This document shows positions 28,896-39,625 of a stretch of 64,000 nt of DNA, piece by piece; position 1 is the stretch's first letter; each line of letters begins with the position of its first letter. Below the pieces are notes generated by a model. The model was not told the DNA's origin. It was given only the letters and a program-made list of their open reading frames with translations, and searched no databases. Source of the stretch: Alteromonas lipotrueae (GTDB lineage: Bacteria > Pseudomonadota > Gammaproteobacteria > Enterobacterales > Alteromonadaceae); NCBI RefSeq assembly GCF_019249215.1, contig NZ_JAESDI010000007.1:239433-303432 (forward strand), in the 5' to 3' direction. A program made the position numbers and the translations under genes.

Positions 28896-29642
28896 TTACT
28901 TTAACTCAAGCACATCAAATACAGACGCATCTTTGTATCCTTGGTTTTTATCCCCGTTGATTGGGGTAATAGGGTGCGACCCCATAAAATGTTCTCTATC
29001 GCCTCCGTCCGAATCACAGTAAGCCAGCATAAAGCCTAGCTTCATACCCTTTTTCAACGTTAAAGGGGTGTTAGACTCACCGTGAACATAATCATCAGCA
29101 AACACTTTTATTGCGGTTTCCCAATGCACCACAAACGGGGCGTCTGATTGGCGTTTCCACGCACTATCAACATGGTCGTTATAAAGCTGAGGCACAGCTT
29201 CACCCTTATTTTCTGTTGCCATGCTTGGGCCGATATCCGCCACTTGGTTGTCTAACGCTAAGTGGTATGCAAAAGCATTGTAGTTGTTGAAGTGGTCGCC
29301 ACCTGAGCCGTCTGCATCAATGAATATCTCTAAACAATCGTCATCCCAATAACGCTCTATGGGCGAGGCATAAGTGTCAGATAAATGGTCATCTCGAATT
29401 TCAGCCAACAAATACAGGGCATCTTCGTTCCAGCGAAGTTTATACTTTCCTGTAAAATCACTGGCAGCGGGCGTATCACCAATGATCACTTCATTCATAG
29501 GATACCATTCATCCCCTTGCCAAAGTGCCTCGTTCGCTACCCCATCAATCGTGGGTGCAGCTTCGGTATGCAGTGCTTCATCTGCATTTACACTTAACGT
29601 AGCTGTACACATTACTACTGCCAGCCAATGACATGCTTTCAT
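28896..29642 (-). CDS. Secreted CBM9-like carbohydrate-binding domain protein
   Basis: A 248-residue exported protein (signal peptide ending VNADE). It contains a single carbohydrate-binding-module-9-like domain: PTIDGVANEALWQGDEWYPM, LRWNEDALYLLAEIRDDHL and YWDDDCLEIFIDADGSGG. The acidic metal-binding and aromatic positions of the fold are visible. No catalytic domain is attached. It probably binds sugars or acts as a haem/sugar-type DOMON relative in the periplasm; the exact ligand is unknown. Confidence 0.85.
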   Translation of the reverse strand: MKACHWLAVVMCTATLSVNADEALHTEAAPTIDGVANEALWQGDEWYPMNEVIIGDTPAASDFTGKYKLRWNEDALYLLAEIRDDHLSDTYASPIERYWDDDCLEIFIDADGSGGDHFNNYNAFAYHLALDNQVADIGPSMATENKGEAVPQLYNDHVDSAWKRQSDAPFVVHWETAIKVFADDYVHGESNTPLTLKKGMKLGFMLAYCDSDGGDREHFMGSHPITPINGDKNQGYKDASVFDVLELK

Positions 29643-29732
29643 AGTTAATCCTTATTTTATTAACGGTGTATTTTTGCTTACCTGCCGATTCTTGGTAGAG
29701 TATTAAACTGCACCTTTAACGCAAAGGCATTT

Positions 29733-30704
29733 ATGTCACTTCAGACCACTTGCTACAATATTTTAGCTTCTTATAAAGATGCTCAATCACATCACAAAGC
29801 AAGTAAGTACTTTGATGTGATACTCGTGATCGTCATTGTGATTAATATCGCTACCATGATGCTATCTACCGTGCCGGGTACCTCTTCACAATGGGGTACA
29901 GAGTTACACATTATTGAAGTGATTTCTGTCTGCCTTTTTACCCTTGAGTACATACTTCGTATTTGGAGTAGTGGCGCAGCACCGCCTTCGGCACTAGCAT
30001 CGTCAAAAGACGTTCAATTGCATACGCCTTGGCAAAAGCGCTGGTACTATCTTAAAAGTCCTATGGCGCTGATTGATTTGCTTGCCATATTACCTTTCTA
30101 CCTAAGCATGTTTGTTACCCTAGATTTACGGATATTACGGGTATTCAGAGTGCTGCGAATATTAAAACTTGGGCGCTACTCGCGCTCGATGCAAACGCTG
30201 ATTACTGCCATAAGAAACGAGTCTCATGCATTAATTGCCGCACTCAGCGTGCTGATGTTGTTTACCGTTATTGCTGCCACCTGCATTTATTATATTGAAC
30301 ACACTGCGCAGCCTGAGGCATTCAGCAGTATACCTGCTTCACTATGGTGGGCAGTGGTAACACTCACTACTGTGGGCTATGGTGACATTGTTCCCATCAC
30401 GCCTGGGGGCAAACTTTTTGGTGGTTTAATCACCATTTTAGGCATCTGCTTTTATGCCCTTCCAGCAGGTATTTTGTCGTCTAGTTTTACCGCTCAAATG
30501 CAGTTAAAAAGAGACCGCTTTAAAGAAACCGTTCGTACGGCATTGGAAGATGGGAAATTTAGCGAGCACGATAAAGGGCACATTGAACGTGTTCGCGATT
30601 TGTTAGACCTAGATGAAGAAGAAGCTCAGCTAATAGTGCGGCTTCTTCAGCACCACCATAGCACGTCTCAAAAACCTAACGCCGACAAGAAGCCGCATAC
30701 ATAG
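29733..30704 (+). CDS. Voltage-gated potassium channel-type ion transporter
   Basis: A 323-residue channel with six membrane helices. S4 is visible as the arginine ladder LDLRILRVFRVLRILKLGRY. The pore has the selectivity filter TTVGYGDIVP between S5 and S6. A cytoplasmic C-terminal helix and an Asp/Glu-rich tail follow. It belongs to the bacterial Kv (KvAP/KvLm-like) ion transport family and should form a K+-selective tetramer. It is divergent from the CBM9-like gene. Confidence 0.95.
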   Translation: MSLQTTCYNILASYKDAQSHHKASKYFDVILVIVIVINIATMMLSTVPGTSSQWGTELHIIEVISVCLFTLEYILRIWSSGAAPPSALASSKDVQLHTPWQKRWYYLKSPMALIDLLAILPFYLSMFVTLDLRILRVFRVLRILKLGRYSRSMQTLITAIRNESHALIAALSVLMLFTVIAATCIYYIEHTAQPEAFSSIPASLWWAVVTLTTVGYGDIVPITPGGKLFGGLITILGICFYALPAGILSSSFTAQMQLKRDRFKETVRTALEDGKFSEHDKGHIERVRDLLDLDEEEAQLIVRLLQHHHSTSQKPNADKKPHT

Positions 30705-30717
30705 ACGCCATTCTCCA

Positions 30718-33378
30718 CTACGTCACTGGGCTTACTTGTTCACGAGGCCTATCCGATTCCATATTAAATTTCTGAAATAGCCATCCTATTCCCACCAAGC
30801 TTAACCCCAAGCCAATGAAGGACAGGGCACGATATAAACCTTCAAGGCTAGACATGTCGATAACAAAGGCTTTCAGTAGCACAACCGTTAACAGGCCAAA
30901 GCCTAACTTCACGGCTCTATCTTTATGCATGTATTGGCCGAGGAAAATCGTTAAGGTCGCCAAAATAAGCCATACCACCGAGTAGGTGTATTGCTCAGCT
31001 TGACCTATCCCTAAACCAAACTCAACGTGTCCATGATGGAAAAGACGCCGAATGATGCTATTGATATAAAGCACCAAAAACAGACCTATAATCACCACAA
31101 AACCTTTTAAGCATGGCCCTGAAATGAGCGCTTTTATCTGTGAAGCGCTGCTCGGCAATACCTTAAACCAAGGTGGCAACCACAATGTACTAAGCAGTAA
31201 CGCTGGGGCTAACCATTGTAAAGCCATATAATTCAGTACTGCATTACCCCCCGTATTTTGTGGGAACACAAAGGGGTTATTCACCACTGATATATCTAAG
31301 TGAAGCCAAAAAGCCCCTATCATTAAGATAAAGCCCGCCACACGATAGAGTTTAGCCAACTGTTGAGCAACACAAGCACGGTGCCAATAGGTTACCGCGA
31401 GCGCAACCCATCCCAAGGCTAAAAAGACTTTTTCCGTGTATGAAGCGAGGAATAGCTCTGGGTAGGCCCCCATTAACCAATAACTAGGCTCGGTAGTAAT
31501 AAACAGTGCAACAACATGCAATAACGCGCCTTCCAGCCACACCTTTAATGTCGGCGACGGGTTGTATTTTCGTGCTAACCATAAACTTAAAAACACCGCC
31601 GGATAGACAACAGCCGTCCAATGTATGCTGAAAATATGTTCGTCAGCATAATCCGCTAACCATGGCGCGCCAGTGAGTCTTAACAACACGGCAAGCAATA
31701 AGGCTTTAAACAACCAGTCTGGTAGCGCTACGCGATACTTTGCACTTTGTATACTCACCATAGCCACTTGAATAGCCAACGCCAGTGATAATATTGCGGC
31801 ATCAAGTACCATGGTAAAACACAATGTTAAACACGCATTGGCAAGCACGGAAAAAGAGAGCTTTTCTATATGGGGGTTAACTCTCCACGTGACTAAAGCA
31901 CTTATTAGTGCAATCAGCGCAAGTTCAAGCGCCCAAATACCGTAGAGTACGCCGGTGACCTTGCTAGGTGCTAGCGCATAACTTACCCCATACAACGCCA
32001 CTGGGCTTACCACCATATAGAGCCAAAACGCCGGTCGCGCGGTGTCATGGGTATTGTGTTTTCTCGCTAAAATACCCCCGTACACGCAAAGCCCTACCGC
32101 GAGCATCTGAGAAAATAGATACTTTCCACTAAGAATAAAGCTAAGATCTATTGGCCCTTCAGCTGGCCTTAACATAGCAAAATGCGTCAAACCAGTAACC
32201 AACATAAGTGCAGGCCACATATCAAAGGCACTGTGTCGAATAGGCGCAACAAGCAGTAAAGCGGCCAAGGTGAAGGCGCTAATCCATATTTTTTCATTGC
32301 TGCCGTATTGAATCAGAAACCCATGAATGACGATTAAAACCAGTGAAATTGCCGCGAGTTGTTGTCGTTGAGAAAATAAGCTTCTCAGTGACATTCCCTG
32401 ATGTTGCGTAGCCATTAATGACCACCCCAATGTACGAACCAACGCAAACAAGTATGTTGAAAATACACTAAAACATAACCAAGCAACAAAGTGGCTCGCC
32501 TCTGTACTTGATAGCCCCATTAACGCCCATAAAAATTGCCCTAAAAAGCTCACTCGCCACAACCAAACCGCGGCGACCTTTTGCGCCACCCACACGCCAG
32601 ATAAAGAAACAAGACTAACAAACGCCAAAAGCAAAGGAATATTATTCGACCCCGTGTTAACGAGCGCTGGAATGGCAAATGCCCCCAGTATCCCAATAAA
32701 CGCTAGCAATGGGCCAAATCGGAGCGACAATGAAACCGCGCCTAAAGCAATAAGCGCTAACGTTGCAAAAGCAATCAAAGGCGATAAAAAACCATAATAA
32801 TTGAAGGCCACTAGCGTAATGGCGTAACACGTGACCACACCACCTGAGGCAAGTGCCGCACATACCGCCGGTGAATAAATAGAAAAGCGAATGCGATGGC
32901 GAGCTAAAAATTCTGAGGCCACCACCAGAGAAACACCAAATACGCCACCGAGTATCACGCGAAGTTCGGCTGAAACGAAACCCGACTCAATGGCGTAGTT
33001 TGCGAGAAAAATGCCTCCCACCGCCAAAACTAAGCCGCCAAGCCATAATAACCCGTTACCCTTAATGGCGTTAACGAGCCCCTGCTGGTGCTTTTCAACA
33101 TAGGAAATAAGCGTAGGAGGACTTGACGGGTTGCTCGATGCACGAGGTTTAGAGGCGCCCCCTAAATGGCTAGCCGAGGCGTCGCGTTTAGGAGCGGTTA
33201 TGCTTTCAACGCGAGGAGAGGGCTTTGAAGACGTAGATTTTTGCTCAAATGCCCTTAAGCGTCTTTCCAATTGATCAATATGAGTTTGCATGCGTGACAG
33301 CTTGCCCACATGTTTAAAAGATAGCATGGCACCAGCTACGGTTACTAAAGCCAGTATACCCAGTAGAAAAGATTCCAT
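30718..33378 (-). CDS. DUF2339 polytopic membrane protein
   Basis: An 886-residue integral membrane protein with one N-terminal helix, a short coiled coil (HIDQLERRLRAFEQ), a Ser/Pro-rich linker and then more than twenty predicted membrane helices, the layout of the DUF2339 family. Function unknown; some members have been suggested to handle cell-surface or lipid traffic but nothing here shows it. The start at 33378 (MESFLLGIL) follows GAGGAAG; the upstream ATG at 33420 would add 14 hydrophilic residues. It is convergent with the K+ channel gene, 13 bp apart. Confidence 0.85.
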   Translation of the reverse strand: MESFLLGILALVTVAGAMLSFKHVGKLSRMQTHIDQLERRLRAFEQKSTSSKPSPRVESITAPKRDASASHLGGASKPRASSNPSSPPTLISYVEKHQQGLVNAIKGNGLLWLGGLVLAVGGIFLANYAIESGFVSAELRVILGGVFGVSLVVASEFLARHRIRFSIYSPAVCAALASGGVVTCYAITLVAFNYYGFLSPLIAFATLALIALGAVSLSLRFGPLLAFIGILGAFAIPALVNTGSNNIPLLLAFVSLVSLSGVWVAQKVAAVWLWRVSFLGQFLWALMGLSSTEASHFVAWLCFSVFSTYLFALVRTLGWSLMATQHQGMSLRSLFSQRQQLAAISLVLIVIHGFLIQYGSNEKIWISAFTLAALLLVAPIRHSAFDMWPALMLVTGLTHFAMLRPAEGPIDLSFILSGKYLFSQMLAVGLCVYGGILARKHNTHDTARPAFWLYMVVSPVALYGVSYALAPSKVTGVLYGIWALELALIALISALVTWRVNPHIEKLSFSVLANACLTLCFTMVLDAAILSLALAIQVAMVSIQSAKYRVALPDWLFKALLLAVLLRLTGAPWLADYADEHIFSIHWTAVVYPAVFLSLWLARKYNPSPTLKVWLEGALLHVVALFITTEPSYWLMGAYPELFLASYTEKVFLALGWVALAVTYWHRACVAQQLAKLYRVAGFILMIGAFWLHLDISVVNNPFVFPQNTGGNAVLNYMALQWLAPALLLSTLWLPPWFKVLPSSASQIKALISGPCLKGFVVIIGLFLVLYINSIIRRLFHHGHVEFGLGIGQAEQYTYSVVWLILATLTIFLGQYMHKDRAVKLGFGLLTVVLLKAFVIDMSSLEGLYRALSFIGLGLSLVGIGWLFQKFNMESDRPREQVSPVT

Positions 33379-33528
33379 CGCCACTTCCTCATTGTGCTTT
33401 TTGTAATTTATTTTCGCCAAGTTAGCGCTAATTCGTGCTTGTAGTCAATTTCTCAGTAAGAGGGTGGTCTTGATTCTTAACCCACATCAGCTTATAACTA
33501 GTACCCGTCATTTCTCAAACGAATTTCT

Positions 33529-34437
33529 ATGTCTGTAAAACATCCAATTATTGCTATAACAGGTTCTTCTGGTGCGGGCACCACCACAACAACCAATGCT
33601 ATACGCCACATTTTCAGAAACTTAAATGTGAACGCAGCAGTGGTTGGTGGCGACAGTTTCCACCGATTTACTCGCCCGGAAATGGAAGTGGAAATTCGCA
33701 AAGCCCAAGAACAGGGCCGACATATTAGTTACTTTGGCCCGAAGGCCAACGATTTCGAATTACTCGAAACCCTCTTTAGAGAATACGGAAGCTCGGGTTC
33801 AGGCCAGTTCCGCCAGTACCTGCACACCTTTGATGAAGCCGTGCCTTTTAATCAAATGCCGGGCACCTTTACCCCATGGCAAGATTTACCACAAAATACC
33901 GACTTACTGTTTTATGAAGGCTTACATGGCGGCGTTAAAACCGAAGAAAATGATGTAGCCAAGCATGTGGATTTATTGGTAGGCATGGTACCTATTGTAA
34001 ACCTTGAGTGGATTCAAAAAATTGTGCGCGACACTACCGACCGAGGCCATTCTCGTGAAGCGGTAATGAGTAGCATCGTGCGTGGGCTAGATGATTATTT
34101 CCAATACATCACGCCTCAGTTCTCTCAAACCCATGTTAACTTTCAACGTGTACCTACTGTAGACACCTCAAACCCGTTTAGTGCCCGTGAAATACCTACG
34201 CAAGACGAAAGTTTTGTTGTGGTTCGCTTCAGGCGTGAAATGAAACATGTTGACTACCCTTATTTGCTACAAATGATTGATGGCGCGTTTATGTCGCGTA
34301 TAAACACACTCGTAGTACCAGGTGGCAAAATGGGGTTAGCGATGGAGCTCATTCTTACTCCACTATTGGAAGATATTTTAAATAGAAAGCGTCGTGCAGG
34401 CCACCAAATGGATTGGTTGAATACCCAAGACGAGTAA
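33529..34437 (+). CDS. prkB: Phosphoribulokinase-like protein PrkB
   Basis: A 302-residue P-loop kinase. The Walker A motif is ITGSSGAGTTTTTNA, the substrate region is VVGGDSFHRFTRPEME, and LLFYEGLHGGV and VPIVNLEWIQKIVRDTTDRG follow, as in bacterial PrkB. These relatives occur in organisms without a Calvin cycle, and no RuBisCO gene is present here. Substrate therefore unknown. Confidence 0.93.
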   Translation: MSVKHPIIAITGSSGAGTTTTTNAIRHIFRNLNVNAAVVGGDSFHRFTRPEMEVEIRKAQEQGRHISYFGPKANDFELLETLFREYGSSGSGQFRQYLHTFDEAVPFNQMPGTFTPWQDLPQNTDLLFYEGLHGGVKTEENDVAKHVDLLVGMVPIVNLEWIQKIVRDTTDRGHSREAVMSSIVRGLDDYFQYITPQFSQTHVNFQRVPTVDTSNPFSAREIPTQDESFVVVRFRREMKHVDYPYLLQMIDGAFMSRINTLVVPGGKMGLAMELILTPLLEDILNRKRRAGHQMDWLNTQDE

Positions 34438-34575
34438 TATTAGCCATCATCTCAAAAAAGGGTGTTAGTGACTGTATATTCGCCGCCCCTATAACAATCT
34501 ATTTACAACCTGAAGTCGAAAACCCATACAAAGTACGGCATCGTAGTCTATTAAAATTAGATGAAAGGTGACGCC

Positions 34576-35673
34576 ATGACAACCGTAACCAGTACGCAGA
34601 TATGGGTGAAACAAGACAAAATCGACTCCACCCAAGTAGTAGACAAAACCCTTTCCACCAATGACTTAGCTGAAGATGAGGTTTTGCTTAAAACTGACAG
34701 CTTTGGTTTTTCAGCCAATAATATTACTTATGCCGCGCTGGGTTTTACCATGGGCTACTGGGGGTTTTTCCCCGCTGATGAAGGTTACGGCATTGTACCT
34801 GTATGGGGATTTGCCACTGTGGTGGCATCAAATCACGCTGACATTAAAGCAGGCGAGAAAGTGTTTGGTTACCTACCTATGGCAAGCCACTGGGTAATCA
34901 AAGCCGGAAAGGTCGCCCCCCATGGTTTTTCTGATATTCACGAAAATCGTAAAAGTATTAGCCCGGTGTACGACCAATACCTACGCTGTGCCGTTGACCC
35001 TGGGTATGATGAAAGCCGTGAAGCTTGGCAGCTAAATTTCCGTCCTTTATATATGACCTCATTTGTGCTGGATGATTTTGTAGATGAATTTAGCAAGGGT
35101 GAGTCATTATTGCTCTCTAGCGCATCTAGCAAAACTGCATTGGGCACCGCTCAACTGCTTAAAGATCAAAAAGTTCACAGACATGCTAATTATCAAGTCA
35201 TTGGGTTAACCTCTGCGGCAAATGTAAACATAGTGAAAGCGTCTGGTTGCTACGACCACGTATTCAGCTACGACGATGTAGAAACACTGCCTAAAGGTCA
35301 ACAATACTGGTTGCTCGATTTTGCTGCCAACGGTGCTCTGATCACATCACTTGGCGACGCCCTTGGTGATAAGCTTTCCAAAGTAACGCTTATTGGTGCC
35401 ACCGATTGGAAGGCCGAGCAAAAACCAAATAAGAAAGCCTTAGATGCAGAGATATTTTTTGCCCCTGCACGAGTTAAACAACGCCAGCAAGAATGGGGTC
35501 ATGAGGCATTTTTAGCAAAATACGCAAAGGCCTGGCATGGGTTTGCAGGTAAAGTTCAAGATACCTTTTTTGAGCAAGAACACACAGGCTCGCAACAAAT
35601 TATTGCTTTGTATTCAGACACCCTAAATGGCACTGCCGACACCAAAGCACTTAATGTCGTTCGCTTTGACTAG
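34576..35673 (+). CDS. DUF2855 family protein
   Basis: A 365-residue soluble protein of the DUF2855 family: KTDSFGFSANNITYAALGFT, then YWGFFPADEGYGIVPVWGFA and GEKVFGYLPMASHW. The GroES-like then Rossmann-like layout (SLLLSSASSKTALGTAQLL, then NYQVIGLTSAANV) suggests a degenerate medium-chain reductase/quinone oxidoreductase, which is inference. The ATG at 34576 follows AAAGGTGA and is preferred to the ATG at 34561. Confidence 0.82.
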   Translation: MTTVTSTQIWVKQDKIDSTQVVDKTLSTNDLAEDEVLLKTDSFGFSANNITYAALGFTMGYWGFFPADEGYGIVPVWGFATVVASNHADIKAGEKVFGYLPMASHWVIKAGKVAPHGFSDIHENRKSISPVYDQYLRCAVDPGYDESREAWQLNFRPLYMTSFVLDDFVDEFSKGESLLLSSASSKTALGTAQLLKDQKVHRHANYQVIGLTSAANVNIVKASGCYDHVFSYDDVETLPKGQQYWLLDFAANGALITSLGDALGDKLSKVTLIGATDWKAEQKPNKKALDAEIFFAPARVKQRQQEWGHEAFLAKYAKAWHGFAGKVQDTFFEQEHTGSQQIIALYSDTLNGTADTKALNVVRFD

Positions 35674-35697
35674 TTGCTAACAGACACTATTTGTAAC

Positions 35698-35732
35698 AAA
35701 GAGAGGAAGGCTTTCATGCATTCCTCTCTTTT
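35698..35732 (+). terminator. Terminator after DUF2855 gene
   Basis: An 11-bp stem AAAGAGAGGAA/TTCCTCTCTTT with a 12-nt loop, 25 bp after the stop codon. It has T residues on the plus strand and lies ahead of ompR. Confidence 0.75.
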
Positions 35733-35784
35733 GTATTCGCCAGCGAATAGTTATAGTGAGGAAAACTATTACTAAAGGCATGTC

Positions 35785-36507
35785 ATGGGTCAGGAAACGT
35801 CTAAAATTCTCGTTGTCGATGACGACATGCGCCTTCGTAGCCTACTGGAACGCTATTTAGTGGAGCAAGGCTATCAGGTGCGAGGCGCTGGAAATGCAGA
35901 GCAAATGGACAGATTGCTGGAGCGCGAGAACTTCCACCTTATGGTGTTAGATTTAATGCTTCCTGGCGAAGATGGCTTGTCTATTTGTCGTCGTTTACGC
36001 CAAGTAGGTAGCGAACTTCCTATCATCATGCTTACTGCAAAAGGCGATGAAGTAGACAGAATTATTGGCCTTGAAATGGGTGCCGATGACTACTTGCCTA
36101 AGCCATTCAATCCCCGAGAGTTACTTGCTCGAGCAAAGGCAGTATTACGTCGACGCAGTAGTGAAGCCCCTGGCGCACCTTCTAAAGACGTACAAGTTAT
36201 CGAATTTGGCGAATACAAACTGAATTTGGCGACTCGCGAAATGACGGCTGGCACCACCCCTCTTACGCTAACAAGTGGTGAGTTTGCAGTGTTGAAGTCT
36301 TTAGTCACCCATCCTAGAGAGCCCCTATCACGAGACAAGCTTATGAACCTTGCCCGTGGACGAGACTACAGTGCGCTAGAACGCAGTATAGATGTTCAGG
36401 TATCGCGATTGCGTAGAATGCTAGAGAAAGACCCTGCAAATCCAAGATACATTCAAACCGTATGGGGCCTAGGCTATGTCTTTATTCCTGATGGTGAGCA
36501 GGCATAA
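35785..36507 (+). CDS. ompR: Response regulator OmpR
   Basis: A 240-residue OmpR-type regulator. The receiver domain (residues 8-125) has the acidic pair in ILVVDDDMRLR, the phospho-acceptor Asp in VLDLMLPGEDGL, and the Lys in LPKPFNPREL. The winged helix (about 140-235) has EFAVLKSLVTHPREPLSRDK and DVQVSRLRRMLEKDP. It pairs with the sensor kinase 44 bp downstream and should control osmotic and outer-membrane genes, as in E. coli. Confidence 0.97.
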   Translation: MGQETSKILVVDDDMRLRSLLERYLVEQGYQVRGAGNAEQMDRLLERENFHLMVLDLMLPGEDGLSICRRLRQVGSELPIIMLTAKGDEVDRIIGLEMGADDYLPKPFNPRELLARAKAVLRRRSSEAPGAPSKDVQVIEFGEYKLNLATREMTAGTTPLTLTSGEFAVLKSLVTHPREPLSRDKLMNLARGRDYSALERSIDVQVSRLRRMLEKDPANPRYIQTVWGLGYVFIPDGEQA

Positions 36508-36551
36508 GTAACCATGGCCAAAACAGGTTGTTTACGTAGGTTGTCTAAGTA

Positions 36552-37868
36552 GTGCGTTTGTTACCCCAAAGTGCATTTGGTCAAACAGTGTTACTGATTG
36601 GTGTACTGTTGCTTATTAACCAAGTCGTTTCCTATCTGTCGGTTACCTATTATTTTATTCAACCTAGTTATCAGCAAATAAACAGCTTACTTGCCACACA
36701 AGTAAAATCGGTATTAGCGGAAGATTTGTTAGTTAGTAATGACGACAGCAGAGCTCGTTATTTCGCCAAAACCGACATTCAGATACTCGATGCCAGCAAA
36801 GCGCGAACCAAAGGGTTAGAAAGTGCGGTTTATTACGGGTTCATGTCGTCGCAGGTAAGCAAGCAACTTGAGCAACTAGCTGATGTTCGTATTAGTACGG
36901 TTTCACAGAAAACCGACGCTAATGCCCCCTATACGGTGTGGGTCTCATTGTCTCGCTACCCCGACACCTGGATTGCTATTCCCATAACCGGTTTAAACGA
37001 AGCGAATATTTCACCGTTAACCATGTATTTAATGGTGATAGGTATATTAAGTGTAGCGGGTGGTTGGCTATTCGTACGACGCATGACCATGCCACTGTCT
37101 TCTTTGCAAAAAGCAGCATTAGCGGTAGGTAAAGGCGAACATCCAGTGCCGCTTAAAGAGCAAGGTAGCACGGAAATGATTCAAGTTACCCGCGCCTTCA
37201 ACCGTATGAATCAAGGTATTAAGCAGCTAGAACATGACCGGACTTTGATGACGGCAGGTATATCTCATGATTTACGCACCCCGCTGACGCGCATTCGCCT
37301 TGCATCTGAAATGCTGCCCGAATCGCAAAACTGGATAAAAGATGGCATTGTTAATGATATTGAAGATATGAATGCGATTATCGATCAATTCATCGACTAC
37401 GCCCGCTACGACACAGAAGAGATAAAAGAAAATACCGACCTAAACAGCCTTATTATCGAATTGGCACAAGCTCGGCATATTGAAGAGAAGCATCGTATCG
37501 CGTTGAAGCTTAACGATATTCCTTTATTAGATTTACGCCGTGTGGCCATGAAGCGGGTTATTGATAATATTATCGAGAACGCCTTTCGTTACGGCTCAGA
37601 TAATATTGTTATCTCCACATTTTATAACCGTAATGAAAAACGGGTTTACTGTAAAATACGCGACTTTGGCCCTGGTATTCCCGCAGCAGAATTAGAGCAT
37701 GTGTTCATGCCCTTCGCGCAAGGTGACAAAGCCCGAAGTACATCGGGCTCTGGTTTAGGCTTATCAATTATAAGACGTATTGTGGAAGCACATGATGGTG
37801 GTGTAGAGCTACGCAATCACCCGCAACAAGGTTTAATCGCAGAGTTCTATTTACCCCTTCATAAGTAA
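36552..37868 (+). CDS. envZ: Osmosensor histidine kinase EnvZ
   Basis: A 438-residue membrane kinase starting at GTG ([17 protein letters not shown]). Two membrane helices (about residues 10-35 and 155-175) flank a periplasmic domain. A HAMP region precedes the phospho-acceptor His in [21 protein letters not shown]-binding N, G1 and G2 boxes appear as [22 protein letters not shown] and [12 protein letters not shown]. It phosphorylates and dephosphorylates OmpR. Its 3' end overlaps the convergent MFS gene by 10 bp. Confidence 0.96.
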   Translation: MRLLPQSAFGQTVLLIGVLLLINQVVSYLSVTYYFIQPSYQQINSLLATQVKSVLAEDLLVSNDDSRARYFAKTDIQILDASKARTKGLESAVYYGFMSSQVSKQLEQLADVRISTVSQKTDANAPYTVWVSLSRYPDTWIAIPITGLNEANISPLTMYLMVIGILSVAGGWLFVRRMTMPLSSLQKAALAVGKGEHPVPLKEQGSTEMIQVTRAFNRMNQGIKQLEHDRTLMTAGISHDLRTPLTRIRLASEMLPESQNWIKDGIVNDIEDMNAIIDQFIDYARYDTEEIKENTDLNSLIIELAQARHIEEKHRIALKLNDIPLLDLRRVAMKRVIDNIIENAFRYGSDNIVISTFYNRNEKRVYCKIRDFGPGIPAAELEHVFMPFAQGDKARSTSGSGLGLSIIRRIVEAHDGGVELRNHPQQGLIAEFYLPLHK

Positions 37869-39034
37869 CCGTGCTGTTTCACCATTCGGCTGTACGCCCA
37901 CGCAGCAACCCACAACAAGCAACCACCTATAGGTATTACCCAAAACGCAGTAGTTAGAGGAACATAATTTGCCCATAACCCCGTTGAAAAAGAGGCCACT
38001 TGTACGCCGGTTGAGTTGCCAATAATACAAATGCCAGATAATACGGGGCCATTGTCACTATCAATATTCATGGCTGCCGACAACATAAGTGGAAATAACC
38101 CACCTAATCCAAGCCCTAACAGTAAGTTACCTGCGCCCATACTGTACAGGTCAGTGGTAAGCTTAATGGCAAATACGCCGCACAACGACGCTGTAGCCAA
38201 TATAACAATAAGCCGATGCACTGACATAAATCGCAATAAGAAAGGAAAAGCCAACCGACTGATAACCATACCCGCTGTAAAACACGCGAGTAGGTTTCGA
38301 GATTGCTCTCCGGTAAACCCAATGCCGTTTTGCGCATAACTTACAAACCAATTAGCGTTACCAAACTCTACCGCGCCGTATCCGAAACTAAGTAACGCCA
38401 TAAAAATAAAAATAGGTTGTTTTATTACCGCGCCAAAGTTGAGGGTTTTACGCTGCGCTTTGGGTTGGCCTCGGAGTAATTTGGCTTGAGAGTGCGCTGC
38501 CATAAAGGTATACGCCGACAGGGCTAGCATAAAGAGTGCAAGCACTTGAATTGGCCTACGCCAGTTTTCTTCTTGAAGATAAAGCAAGGTAACAAAAAAC
38601 GAAGCGGCAAATGTGCCTAGGCTGAACATAAAGTCCATTAGCCCCATCATGGTAAAGCGCTTTTCTTCATACAAGCGGGCAATTAAGGTGTGCCCAATAG
38701 TAAAAATTGAGGAACTGACTATGCCTATAACGACGGCTACCACCAATACCCATTGCCACCCGTGTAATGACGATATAAGCAATAATAAAACAGCGTTTAT
38801 ACCCAATAGCGATGCTAACAATGGCATGTAATCAAAGCGACTAACGTACTTTCCGCCTACTACGGCTCCCACCATCATACCCAATGAGAAAAGCGAGAAG
38901 AACAAACCACTTACTAACTCTGACATACGCAGGTCGACCGCAATATCTGGAAGTAAAATACCCCATAATATAAACAACATACCCAGTAAGAAAAAACCGG
39001 AAAATATAACAACAGTAATAGGACGACGGCTCAT
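37859..39034 (-). CDS. MFS transporter (TsgA-like)
   Basis: A 391-residue protein with about twelve membrane helices and no soluble domain. Helix start [20 protein letters not shown], with [20 protein letters not shown] as the family-typical loop between helices 2 and 3. The general look is of the TsgA/FucP-like sugar MFS subgroup, but the substrate cannot be told. It is convergent with envZ and overlaps it by 10 bp without a terminator between them. Confidence 0.88.
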   Translation of the reverse strand: MSRRPITVVIFSGFFLLGMLFILWGILLPDIAVDLRMSELVSGLFFSLFSLGMMVGAVVGGKYVSRFDYMPLLASLLGINAVLLLLISSLHGWQWVLVVAVVIGIVSSSIFTIGHTLIARLYEEKRFTMMGLMDFMFSLGTFAASFFVTLLYLQEENWRRPIQVLALFMLALSAYTFMAAHSQAKLLRGQPKAQRKTLNFGAVIKQPIFIFMALLSFGYGAVEFGNANWFVSYAQNGIGFTGEQSRNLLACFTAGMVISRLAFPFLLRFMSVHRLIVILATASLCGVFAIKLTTDLYSMGAGNLLLGLGLGGLFPLMLSAAMNIDSDNGPVLSGICIIGNSTGVQVASFSTGLWANYVPLTTAFWVIPIGGCLLWVAAWAYSRMVKQHGYL

Positions 39035-39230
39035 CCATGCTCCTTTACAAACAGGGTTCTAAACGAAATAGTGCAATATATTGGTGTAGCAGGGCATGAT
39101 TTGTAGTTAAGAGACTTACTACAACGTTTTTTGATTTTTTGTTTGGAGCGAATTTTAACGTGAGAACGTTATCGACTACCAAGGACGCTACAGTACGCCT
39201 TTAGTATAACTCGCGCAAGATAGGAAACGA

Positions 39231-39256
39231 AAAAAGCCCGCGGCTAAGCGCGGGCA
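39231..39256 (-). terminator. Minus-strand terminator after secreted protein genes
   Basis: A GCCCGCG/CGCGGGC stem with a short loop and six T in the minus-strand direction, 15 bp after the stop of the gene ending at 39271. Confidence 0.85.
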
Positions 39257-39270
39257 AAACATTCTTTGGT

Positions 39271-39600
39271 TTAATCTCTGATAACTCCCCACGACCAAGA
39301 CTCTACCACACCATATACATCACATGTGCCAGTACCTACCGCCCATATTTTTTTGTTTGATGCTTTAGCAGCTAGCGCCAAAGAAAAGATTGCTTGCCCA
39401 CCTGGGGTATTAACATCGAAAGCCAACTGTTTGAGGTGTGTTGAGCAGGAAGGCCTTGATTCGACCAAGTTATTCACAAATTGAACGTAGCCTTTACCAT
39501 TTCTATCCACCCTCACTTGATCAACTTTGAATGAGTTCGCTTTTGCTGCTAGCGCGTATGGAGATACCACCAATAAAAGCAATATAAATAAATTTCTCAT
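39271..39600 (-). CDS. Small secreted protein, paralogue family member 1
   Basis: A 109-residue protein with a signal peptide (MRNLFILLLLVVSPYALA) and a small mature domain. It shares a layout with six others between here and 46400: a strand-rich N-half (VRVDRNGKGYVQF), a Cys, an amphipathic helix with Ala repeats (FSLALAAKASNKKIW), a second Cys and a final strand. The helix plus KKI pattern resembles SubB/PltB-type AB5 toxin B-subunit-like domains, which is a tentative inference. It lies 25 bp after member 2, probably an operon. Confidence 0.75.
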   Translation of the reverse strand: MRNLFILLLLVVSPYALAAKANSFKVDQVRVDRNGKGYVQFVNNLVESRPSCSTHLKQLAFDVNTPGGQAIFSLALAAKASNKKIWAVGTGTCDVYGVVESWSWGVIRD

Positions 39601-39625
39601 AACTTCAGTTTTCCTTACTTAATAT